NCBI GenBank assembly: GCA_946478775.1
Contig: CAMLDR010000097.1
Location: forward strand, 1 to 15,696
Length of the DNA: 15,696 nucleotides
Direction of reading: 5' to 3'
Origin: an uncultured Flavobacteriales bacterium
Lineage (GTDB): Bacteria > Bacteroidota > Bacteroidia > Flavobacteriales > Crocinitomicaceae
This document shows, one piece after another, positions 7,833 to 13,362 of this stretch (position 1 is its first letter; the number at the start of each line of letters is the position of its first letter). Made by a program: the position numbers and the translations under genes. The notes beneath the pieces were generated by a model. That model ran no database searches, had not been told where the DNA came from, and was given only the letters and a program-made list of their open reading frames with translations.

Positions 7833-9725
7833 ATGAAAAGAAACGTACTCCTTTGTTTCGCTATGATCTTCATGGTATGCGCGAATCTTTATAGTCAATG
7901 CAGTGGCGGAACATTTTTTGCCTCAGCAACAGCACCAACAAATGCCACACCAACTACTATTACTACCTGCAATTATGCTGGAGAATACAATGAAGTTACC
8001 AATGTAATAGCCGGTAACTCGTATACTATCACTTCTTCAGTTAACTCCAATGGAAACTTACGATGCATTACTGTTCATACAGGATCATCCAATGGTCCCG
8101 TGGTTGCTTTCGCATTAGGATCAGTTACATTTACAGCACCAAGTTCCGGAACATATTACATCAATATCAATGCGAATTGCGTAGGATGTGGTACTGGCTC
8201 GAATTGTATAACCACCATTATAACTTGTAATTCCTGTGCAACCGGCCCGTGCGCATCACCTTCTCCGATCTCAGGATGCGGACAGGCATTTACGCTCACA
8301 ACTACAGGAGCCTCCTCTTTTATCTCAACACTTTGTGCAACTGCTACTCCGGGTCTGGAACAAGTTTACAGTTACACAGCTACTGCTACAGGAAATTACT
8401 CTTTCAATGTAACTTCGGTTACTGGTGGAGGCTATGTAATTGGATGGAAACTTGCTTCAGGCGGGTGCTCCGGAACAGGCTGGAACTGTGGCGGAATTGC
8501 TACCGTACCCGGATCGGTCGGATCAATTGCCCTTACAGCAGGAACTACTTATTTCTTTGTAATGGATGCCACTTCTACAGCCGCTTCCGGAATCACTTTT
8601 TCATTGACATGTCCGGCTGGAGGACCAACAGTAGCAGGAGACTGTGTAGTTGCAGCAAGTGTTTGTTCCAATGCTTCTTTTGCTATTGACCCCAACGGAT
8701 ATGGCGCGATTGATGAAATTTGCATTGCCGGAACCTGTGCAGCGAACCCGGACATCAATGTGAACGGAAGTACCAACCCGGGATGTTTATTATCTGAAGA
8801 ACTAAACAGTACCTGGATGGTCGTGAACGTACTAACAGGAGGATCACTAACTTTTGAATTGGGAACCCCGAATTCCGGAACATTTAACTGCCTGGATTGG
8901 GCCATGTGGGATTACAGCCCCACAACATGTGCAGCTATTCAGGCTGGAACTCAGGCTCCGATCCGTTGCAATTACAATGGTTCATGCGAACAGTTTACCG
9001 GTCTTGCAAGCACTCTCCCTGCAGGAGCAACTTCCATGACCAATTGGGAGGCCCCTGTTGCAGCAGGAACTTACACCCAATATTTGATTTGCTTGTCTAA
9101 TTTCTCATCTGCCACTACGACTATTCCACTATCTTTCGGTGGGACAGCAGTTGTCAGTTGTTCACCGCTCGGTGCAGAAACCATGAACCTGACAGGTAAA
9201 AACGAATCCGGGTTCAATTCGTTGCAATGGACGAGTTCCGGAGAATTCAATGTCGACAAATACCTCATCGAACGCAGTGAAAACGGCAACGAATTCACCG
9301 CAATAGGAGAAATGGATGCTCAGGGCCTAAGTATTGATGCTTTAACCTACCAGTTCGAAGATTTGCAGCCAATCAGCGGATCTGCTTACTATCGTGTGAG
9401 ATTGGTTCGCAACAACGGAACAAACGCCACATCAAACACCCTGTTAATTGAACAGCAATTCATGAACGACCTGGAATTGGTAAAAGCATTTCCAAATCCT
9501 GCTGAAAACAACCTGAACGTAGTTCTTTCATCCAAAAGCGAATCGGTTTATCAACTGACACTTTCTACTTTGAACGGTCAAAAAGTCTTTGACAGCAATC
9601 AAAGCGTTGAAAAGGGATTATCTTATACTTCCATTGATGTTCGTGAATTCCAAAACGGTTTTTACCTGCTCACAGTGACACAGGAAGGAAAAGTTCTTTC
9701 AACCCATAAGATCATTATCGAATAA
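7833..9725 (+). CDS. T9SS-secreted surface protein with type A sorting domain
   Basis: This 630-residue protein is a predicted cargo of the type 9 secretion system and would be exported and released or anchored on the cell surface. The signal peptide covers about residues 1-21 (MKRNVLLCFAMIFMVCANLYSQ). The region to about 270 is rich in Thr, Ser, Gly and Cys, with many paired cysteines and beta-type repeats (YTATATGNYSFNVTS), suggesting disulphide-bonded beta-sandwich modules. A second Cys-containing module follows to about 445. A fibronectin-like segment (LQWTSSGEFNVDKYLIERS to AYYRVRLV) precedes the C-terminal sorting domain at about 545-630. That domain shows FPNPAENNLNV, an LSTLNGQKVF segment, NGFYLLTV and the final KIIIE, which is a type A signal. 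No catalytic motif is seen, so an adhesin or structural role is more likely than an enzyme. The ATG at 7833 is preferred over the TTG at 7815, which overlaps the upstream gene. Confidence 0.88.
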   Translation: MKRNVLLCFAMIFMVCANLYSQCSGGTFFASATAPTNATPTTITTCNYAGEYNEVTNVIAGNSYTITSSVNSNGNLRCITVHTGSSNGPVVAFALGSVTFTAPSSGTYYININANCVGCGTGSNCITTIITCNSCATGPCASPSPISGCGQAFTLTTTGASSFISTLCATATPGLEQVYSYTATATGNYSFNVTSVTGGGYVIGWKLASGGCSGTGWNCGGIATVPGSVGSIALTAGTTYFFVMDATSTAASGITFSLTCPAGGPTVAGDCVVAASVCSNASFAIDPNGYGAIDEICIAGTCAANPDINVNGSTNPGCLLSEELNSTWMVVNVLTGGSLTFELGTPNSGTFNCLDWAMWDYSPTTCAAIQAGTQAPIRCNYNGSCEQFTGLASTLPAGATSMTNWEAPVAAGTYTQYLICLSNFSSATTTIPLSFGGTAVVSCSPLGAETMNLTGKNESGFNSLQWTSSGEFNVDKYLIERSENGNEFTAIGEMDAQGLSIDALTYQFEDLQPISGSAYYRVRLVRNNGTNATSNTLLIEQQFMNDLELVKAFPNPAENNLNVVLSSKSESVYQLTLSTLNGQKVFDSNQSVEKGLSYTSIDVREFQNGFYLLTVTQEGKVLSTHKIIIE

Positions 9726-9747
9726 GGCGCTTTAAGCTTTTCATATC

Positions 9748-9785
9748 AAGCGACCGATTCAATGCTGAATCGGTCGTTTGTATTT
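9748..9785 (+). terminator. Terminator of the secreted-protein operon
   Basis: CGACCGATTCA (9751-9761) and TGAATCGGTCG (9766-9776) form a perfect 11-bp stem with the loop ATGC. The stem can be extended by three pairs (AAG against TTT, one wobble), and a T-rich tail TTTGTATTT follows. It lies 26 bases after the T9SS gene and is a strong intrinsic terminator. Confidence 0.8.
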
Positions 9786-9873
9786 ATGGCAGGTCTATTT
9801 TCACAAATTTTACAACGGACTAACTTGGTTTTCTCCTAAATTCATACTTACTGATAAAAGCAGAGGAATTGCT

Positions 9874-9942
9874 ATGAGAAACAGAAGGTGGAAATTTACA
9901 GAATACGGGTTTGAATCTTTTTGGTATCTTCGGGAATCATGA
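9874..9942 (+). CDS. Possible 22-residue upstream ORF
   Basis: An ATG at 9874 opens a short frame of 22 codons, rich in Arg, Phe, Trp and Tyr (beginning MRNRRWKFTEYGFESF). Its TGA overlaps the ATG of the DUF1801 gene as ATGA at 9939-9942. A purine stretch AGAGGA lies about seven bases before the start, which is unusual for this phylum. If translated it would couple translation to the next gene. It may equally be chance; there is no homology that I can name. The rest of 9786-9873 shows no further gene or clear promoter. Confidence 0.2.
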   Translation: MRNRRWKFTEYGFESFWYLRES

Positions 9943-10403
9943 AAGCAGAAGGAACAACACCGGAACAAATCATTGCAAATTGTCCGGAAGATCGGCAGGA
10001 GGCAATGAAGAAATTAAGGAAAACAATCCTGGACAATCTCCCTACAGGATTTAGTGAAGGAATCGGCTATGGAATGATTGGTTATGCAGTACCGCATTCC
10101 CTGTACCCGGCAGGATATCACTGCGATCCGAAATTACCTTTGCCATTCATGAGTTTTGCCTCACAAAAGAATTTTATCGCTTTCTACCACATGGGCATAT
10201 ACGCAGATCCCGATTTATTGAACTGGTTCCTGGAAGAATATGCCCAAGTAAGCAAGACCAAATTAGATATGGGAAAAAGCTGTATGCGCTTCAAGAAACC
10301 CGACCAAATTCCTTTCGAACTCATTGGCCGGCTGGTCTCAAAAGTAAGCCCGGAAGAATGGATCGGTACCTATGAGAAAAATTATAAATCCAAATCAAAA
10401 TAG
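9939..10403 (+). CDS. DUF1801 domain protein
   Basis: This small cytoplasmic protein of 154 residues belongs to the DUF1801 family (YdhG-like fold, related to the frataxin/YjbR type of small alpha-beta proteins). The recognisable core runs from RQEAMKKLRKTILDNLPTGFSEGIGYGMIGYAVP to LPFMSFASQKNFIAFYHMGIY, then MGKSCMRFKKPDQIPFELIGRLV near the C-terminus, which is the typical order. Biochemical function is not established for most members; some have been proposed to bind iron or small ligands. The ATG at 9939 was chosen over a TTG at 9921, since homologues normally start shortly before the helix EDRQEAMKKL. The stop is three bases before the next ATG, so it forms an operon with the LURP-one-like gene. 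Confidence 0.85.
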   Translation: MKAEGTTPEQIIANCPEDRQEAMKKLRKTILDNLPTGFSEGIGYGMIGYAVPHSLYPAGYHCDPKLPLPFMSFASQKNFIAFYHMGIYADPDLLNWFLEEYAQVSKTKLDMGKSCMRFKKPDQIPFELIGRLVSKVSPEEWIGTYEKNYKSKSK

Positions 10404-10406
10404 ATT

Positions 10407-11057
10407 ATGAGTGAAGTATTAGATAACATGAGCTTTTTTTCTCAGAAGAACGTAGACCTTAGTGAATTAAACTATCCTTTGAAGTTTACTTTCAAGATCG
10501 GGACATTGGCTAACGATTTCGTGATCGAAGATGCGAACTCAGCAACCCTGGCTTATGTCCGGCAGAAAATGTTCAAATTCATCGATGAGATCCAGGTATT
10601 TACAGACACGAAGAAAACGAAGCTGGAATTCACTATCAAAGCTAATAAGTGGATCGATTTTTCCGCAGCCTATGTTTTCACCGATAAGAACGGGATTGAA
10701 AAGGGACGCGTGGCGCGCAAAGGCTGGGCTTCGATCTGGAAAGCACGTTACGACGTATTCGATCAAAACGAACATTTGGCTTTCCATATTATGGAGGAAA
10801 ATGCCTGGACAAAGGTTTTTGACACCTTGTTTAGCGAAATTCCTGTTTTGGGAATGTTTACAGGTTATGTTTTCAATCCGAAATACATTGTAGGAAGACC
10901 CGACGGATCAAAAGTGATGCGTCTGAAGAAAAATGCTTCGATGTTCGGACGAAAATTTACTTTGGAAAAGATCGGACCAACACACAACGCAAGTGAAGAT
11001 GAATGCATTGTGCTTTCGCTGATGATGATGATTTTGCTGGAAAGAAGACGAGGATAA
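10407..11057 (+). CDS. LURP-one/tubby-like fold protein
   Basis: This 216-residue soluble protein resembles the LURP-one-related/phospholipid scramblase group, whose fold is a closed beta barrel like that of tubby. The supporting pattern is a series of alternating beta strands: FKIGTLANDFVIEDANS and LAYVRQKMFKF near the N-terminus, then FTDKNGIEKGRVARKGWASIWKARYDVFDQ (about 91-120), and VGRPDGSKVMRLKKNASMFGRKFTLEKIG (about 162-190). The last two have the form 'D-x-x-G, basic strand, aromatic, D' seen in this family. A helix 201-213 (IVLSLMMMILLER) closes the barrel; it is hydrophobic, and in this fold the last helix sits inside the barrel, so it need not be a membrane anchor. Function in bacteria is unknown. 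It is transcribed with the DUF1801 gene and followed by a terminator. Confidence 0.6.
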   Translation: MSEVLDNMSFFSQKNVDLSELNYPLKFTFKIGTLANDFVIEDANSATLAYVRQKMFKFIDEIQVFTDTKKTKLEFTIKANKWIDFSAAYVFTDKNGIEKGRVARKGWASIWKARYDVFDQNEHLAFHIMEENAWTKVFDTLFSEIPVLGMFTGYVFNPKYIVGRPDGSKVMRLKKNASMFGRKFTLEKIGPTHNASEDECIVLSLMMMILLERRRG

Positions 11058-11064
11058 AAAAACA

Positions 11065-11088
11065 GGGGGTTCAATGAGCTCCCTTTTT
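11065..11088 (+). terminator. Terminator after the LURP-one-like gene
   Basis: GGGGGTT (11065-11071) pairs with AGCTCCC (11077-11083), using two wobble pairs, around the loop CAATG. Five T follow at 11084-11088, and an A-rich stretch precedes the stem, so it may work in both directions. It starts eight bases after the stop codon. Confidence 0.7.
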
Positions 11089-11147
11089 AATTGAAACAAT
11101 TTATTCTGGTCTGTTTCGTTTTCATTAAAAAGCGATTCAAAAACCGA

Positions 11148-11486
11148 ATGAAAAAACGTTCTTATCTGTTTTCTACTCCAAACCTCATCTTTTCAATCAT
11201 TTATGTAATCGGGTTCATTTTTTCGTTCTTTTCGCTACTGATTACATGCGATGAATACTATGGCGGAAGTCCTGCTGCTGAATTCGGCACAGTCTTATTC
11301 CATTTTTATAGTTTCCCGATTTTCACGGTACTGGAAAATACCAATCTTTCTTTTTCGTCTGAGTACAATTGGTTATTGGGCTATCTTTTCATTCTCAACA
11401 TCGGGATCAATTACCTGGTCACGAGTTTTCTCGTGCGTCTGCTTTTGAAAGTACTCAAACGGACCTTTCTCAGAAAATCTCATTAG
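11148..11486 (+). CDS. Small two- to three-helix membrane protein
   Basis: This 112-residue protein is not recognised. It has a basic N-terminus (MKKRSY), a first membrane helix at about residues 13-33 (IFSIIYVIGFIFSFFSLLI), a short loop with the acidic segment TCDEYYGGSPAAEF, a hydrophobic stretch around VLFHFYSFPIF, and a last helix at about 77-98 (LLGYLFILNIGINYLVTSFLV) followed by a basic tail. The inner face is therefore probably the N- and C-terminal side. An alternative in-frame start, TTG at 11091, lies right after the terminator T run and would add 19 basic residues, so the ATG at 11148 is preferred. It may be co-transcribed with the next gene, which begins 24 bases downstream. Confidence 0.6.
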   Translation: MKKRSYLFSTPNLIFSIIYVIGFIFSFFSLLITCDEYYGGSPAAEFGTVLFHFYSFPIFTVLENTNLSFSSEYNWLLGYLFILNIGINYLVTSFLVRLLLKVLKRTFLRKSH

Positions 11487-11510
11487 TTTCGTTGTATTAT
11501 TCCGAATTAT

Positions 11511-11939
11511 ATGGCAGTAATTATAGCGAGTACCTTATTTATGATCTTTCTTTTTCTTTCCGGAATCCATTTTTACTGGGCTTTCGGCGGAAAATGGGGT
11601 TCCGGAGCCGTAATCCCAACAAAAGATGAATCACACCCTGTGATGAATCCCGGAATTATCGCCACGTTGATTGTCGCTTTCGGACTGTTGGCATTTGGCT
11701 TGTTCCCATTGATCATTATTGATGTGATTCATTTTATCCTTCCGGGCTGGTTGGAAAAATCCGGTTTATGGATCATTGCAGGAATTTTCGGTATTCGGGC
11801 AATCGGAGAATTCAACTATGTTGGCTTTTTCAAAAAATACAAACACACAAAGTTTAGTAAGAACGATACAAAATACTACTCTCCCCTTTGTTTGATCATA
11901 AGTCTTTTGACAATCGGCCTAATTTACATTCAAACATAA
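11511..11939 (+). CDS. DUF3995 family membrane protein
   Basis: This 142-residue integral membrane protein has four predicted helices, at about residues 3-22, 48-70, 84-100 and 122-141. The sequence LSGIHFYWAFGGKWG at about 16-30 is the hallmark of the DUF3995 family, and a conserved-looking VIPTKDE follows in the loop. A later segment AGIFGIRAIGEFNYVGFFKK also fits the family. The function is unknown; members are small inner-membrane proteins of bacteria. A possible promoter box, TAGTTTCG at 11484-11491, differs from TAnnTTTG at one position and overlaps the stop of the upstream gene. The following gene starts 17 bases after the stop. Confidence 0.75.
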   Translation: MAVIIASTLFMIFLFLSGIHFYWAFGGKWGSGAVIPTKDESHPVMNPGIIATLIVAFGLLAFGLFPLIIIDVIHFILPGWLEKSGLWIIAGIFGIRAIGEFNYVGFFKKYKHTKFSKNDTKYYSPLCLIISLLTIGLIYIQT

Positions 11940-11956
11940 CATTATCGGATATTGTC

Positions 11957-12604
11957 ATGAAAGAAAAAATCGGAATAGCACTCCTTATCCTCCTGAATTC
12001 CGGCTTCATTTACCTACTGATTATCTTTCCATTTTTTGAATACGGAATGATTAATGGTCGTCATGGATTGAAAGCTATTGAAACTGCAAATCATGTTGCC
12101 CAAAGCCTGCTAAAAACAGCTATTCTTCTTTCTTCCCTTGGACTGGTGATCAATTACATCATCTTCAGATTGCTGATTTCCAGCAAAAAACCACTAATCT
12201 ACGGCCTGATTGTTACTATTTTGGGAATTGCGATCTCCATTCCTTTCTTTCTCAACGAAAAACAAAGATTTATTGAAAGGCAATACAGCCAAATCATGCT
12301 AAGCGACTATATTCCATATGATTCCATTTCTGAGATTCGGTTATTTACATCAACGGATACTATTCCAATAGCCTATTATCGGGAATTTGTTCAAATCATC
12401 GGAAATGCTTCTTATGCGGAAGGAATCTGGAAATATCAGAAATCTCTTAAAATCATGATTCGAAAAACCGATGGAACAAAAGACAGTATTATTAGTAATG
12501 GAGAGTTATTCGAACTTTCCAACGGGAAATTTTTCAAAGCGAATGAGGACCTGGTTGAAAAATACCTTCTGATCTCACATTCTGAAAACCTTAAGTCCAA
12601 CTAA
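11957..12604 (+). CDS. Membrane protein with C-terminal soluble domain
   Basis: This 215-residue protein is not recognised. It has three predicted membrane helices, at about residues 5-27 (IGIALLILLNSGFIYLLIIFPFF), 50-73 (LLKTAILLSSLGLVINYIIFRLLI) and 79-99 (LIYGLIVTILGIAISIPFFL), and then a soluble domain of about 110 residues with alternating charged and hydrophobic strands (SEIRLFTSTDTIPIAYY, LKIMIRKTDGTKDSII) ending in helix EDLVEKYLL. The ATG at 11957 was chosen because the longer in-frame reading, from a codon at 11888, lies entirely inside the DUF3995 gene and would place a polar stretch before the first helix. It is the third small membrane protein in a row, and I see no regulatory site other than the short gap. 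Confidence 0.65.
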   Translation: MKEKIGIALLILLNSGFIYLLIIFPFFEYGMINGRHGLKAIETANHVAQSLLKTAILLSSLGLVINYIIFRLLISSKKPLIYGLIVTILGIAISIPFFLNEKQRFIERQYSQIMLSDYIPYDSISEIRLFTSTDTIPIAYYREFVQIIGNASYAEGIWKYQKSLKIMIRKTDGTKDSIISNGELFELSNGKFFKANEDLVEKYLLISHSENLKSN

Positions 12605-12617
12605 CGAAAAAATACGG

Positions 12618-12706
12618 ATCCCGCAGGTGCGGGATTAGCCCAGGATTAAAGGGCAGTTCCGGGAGATTTATTGCTGTTTTGCTGAAACAGCCCAAAGGTC
12701 TAAATC
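12618..12706. ncRNA. Structured intergenic element, possible small RNA
   Basis: ATCCCGC (12618-12624) and GCGGGAT (12629-12635) form a perfect 7-bp hairpin with loop AGGT. After the spacer TTAGCCCAGGATTAAAGGG, GATTTA (12665-12670) pairs with TAAATC (12701-12706), and inside it GCTGTTT (12673-12679) pairs with AAACAGC (12685-12691) around TGCTG. Three stems in 90 bases without a coding frame suggest a folded transcript, for example the 3' end of the membrane-gene mRNA or a separate RNA. The TTAGCCC-GGATTAAA segment reminds me of dispersed RNA-like elements in Flavobacteria, from memory only. The region lacks a T run, so it is not a plain terminator. Confidence 0.4.
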
Positions 12707-12747
12707 GTTTCCTATTCTTCCGCGTAACTCGTTTTATTTTAACGAAC

Positions 12748-12778
12748 TTGTTATCATATCGCTAAAATACTATATTTA
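12748..12778 (+). promoter_or_regulatory. Promoter of the zinc-ribbon/HTH gene
   Basis: TTG at 12748-12750 is followed after 20 bases by TATATTTA at 12771-12778, one mismatch from TAnnTTTG. The spacing fits the phylum's promoter pattern, and the leader to the ATG at 12801 would be short, near 15 bases. The -7 box lies inside the inverted repeat 12767-12797, so a protein bound there would block the promoter. Confidence 0.5.
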
Positions 12779-12797
12779 TGCAAAAATAAAATAGTAT
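12767..12797. promoter_or_regulatory. Inverted-repeat operator candidate before the HTH gene
   Basis: ATACTATATTTAT (12767-12779) and ATAAAATAGTAT (12786-12797) form an inverted repeat with a single extra base, around GCAAAA. It covers the -7 box and ends three bases before the ATG at 12801. Its half-site AAATAGTAT recurs at 13223-13231 and 14909-14917, suggesting an autoregulatory operator. Confidence 0.45.
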
Positions 12798-12800
12798 CCG

Positions 12801-13220
12801 ATGAAAATTGAAAGCTGCCCGAAGTGCCGAAGTCCTAAAATCATCAAAAGCGGCATTGTAAACAACCGTCAACGCTACACTTGCAAACAATGTGCTTACA
12901 ACTTCACGGTTGATAAGATCGGAAAGAAAATCGATGATTACTACATCACCAAAGCACTTCAATTATACCTGGAAGGATTGAGTTACCGGGAAATCGAACG
13001 CATTATCGGAGTTTCTCACGTCACCGTTTCCAACTGGGTAAGACACTACAAAATCAAGCGCTTAAACGACGGGATGTACCACCCCACCTACCGCATCATT
13101 ACTCACCAGGAATTGGTCGAGCAATTAAAAAATAAAGAATTTTTGACCGGTGCAGGAATGATCATCACCGAACTTGGAGACAAGTTTATGCTCATTAAAT
13201 GGGAGCGTTTTCGAGATTAA
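12801..13220 (+). CDS. Zinc-ribbon plus helix-turn-helix protein, IS1 InsA-like
   Basis: This 139-residue protein is made of the DNA-binding half of an IS1-type transposase without a catalytic part. A zinc ribbon has CPKC at residues 6-9 and CKQC at 28-31, followed by the aromatic strand AYNFTVD. A helix-turn-helix spans about residues 49-83 (LYLEGLSYREIERIIGVSHVTVSNWVRHY). The last 50 residues (ITHQELVEQLKNKEFL and onward) are not DDE-like and end near a complete stop, so the gene does not look truncated. Annotation pipelines would probably call it a transposase, but no DDE domain, partner ORF or insertion-sequence ends are visible. I infer a domesticated regulator, since it sits directly upstream of a transporter gene and its promoter and neighbouring gaps share the motif AAATAGTAT. 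A remnant of a transposon cannot be excluded. Confidence 0.75.
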   Translation: MKIESCPKCRSPKIIKSGIVNNRQRYTCKQCAYNFTVDKIGKKIDDYYITKALQLYLEGLSYREIERIIGVSHVTVSNWVRHYKIKRLNDGMYHPTYRIITHQELVEQLKNKEFLTGAGMIITELGDKFMLIKWERFRD

Positions 13221-13222
13221 CT

Positions 13223-13231
13223 ATACTATTT
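13223..13231. promoter_or_regulatory. Copy of the AAATAGTAT motif (inverted)
   Basis: ATACTATTT lies two bases after the stop of the zinc-ribbon/HTH gene and is the reverse complement of the half-site at 12789-12797, so the two copies flank the gene facing each other. It stands about 130 bases before the transporter start, upstream of the nested inverted repeat, and may be an operator for the transporter. Confidence 0.35.
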
Positions 13232-13261
13232 ACAAAAATATATAACTCTTTTTATACTTTA

Positions 13262-13358
13262 GTTTGAATTACGGAATATTGGTAAAACGAAAACAACCAA
13301 GAGCTTCCGGAACTCGACGGTTGTTTTAGCTACGAACTTATTAAACCGTAATTCGAAC
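13262..13358. repeat. Nested inverted repeat before the MFS transporter
   Basis: GTTTGAATTACGG (13262-13274) and CCGTAATTCGAAC (13346-13358) pair at 12 of 13 positions, the other being a G-T wobble or mismatch depending on strand. Inside lies a second perfect pair, AAAACAACC (13290-13298) with GGTTGTTTT (13319-13327), with a nearly palindromic centre around TTCCGGAA. The right outer arm ends four bases before the transporter ATG. The inner hairpin with its TTTT end could terminate the regulator transcript. The outer arms could form a leader structure covering the transporter start, or the whole could be a miniature transposon relic. Confidence 0.6.
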
Positions 13359-13362
13359 AAAC

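Noticed and set aside
7920..8640. Tandem repeats in the T9SS cargo as a CRISPR-like or satellite array
   Set aside because: The similarity is at the level of Thr/Ser/Gly-rich protein composition; no evenly spaced identical DNA units are present.
12333..12370. Extra ATACTATT motif copies inside coding sequence (near 12358 and 8021)
   Set aside because: They match only seven or eight bases, lie within genes and have no inverted partner, so I treat them as background.
12801..13220. Complete IS1-family insertion sequence
   Set aside because: No DDE catalytic frame, no second ORF and no target-site duplication were seen; the flanking AAATAGTAT copies are short and recur a third time away from the gene, which fits operators better than element ends.
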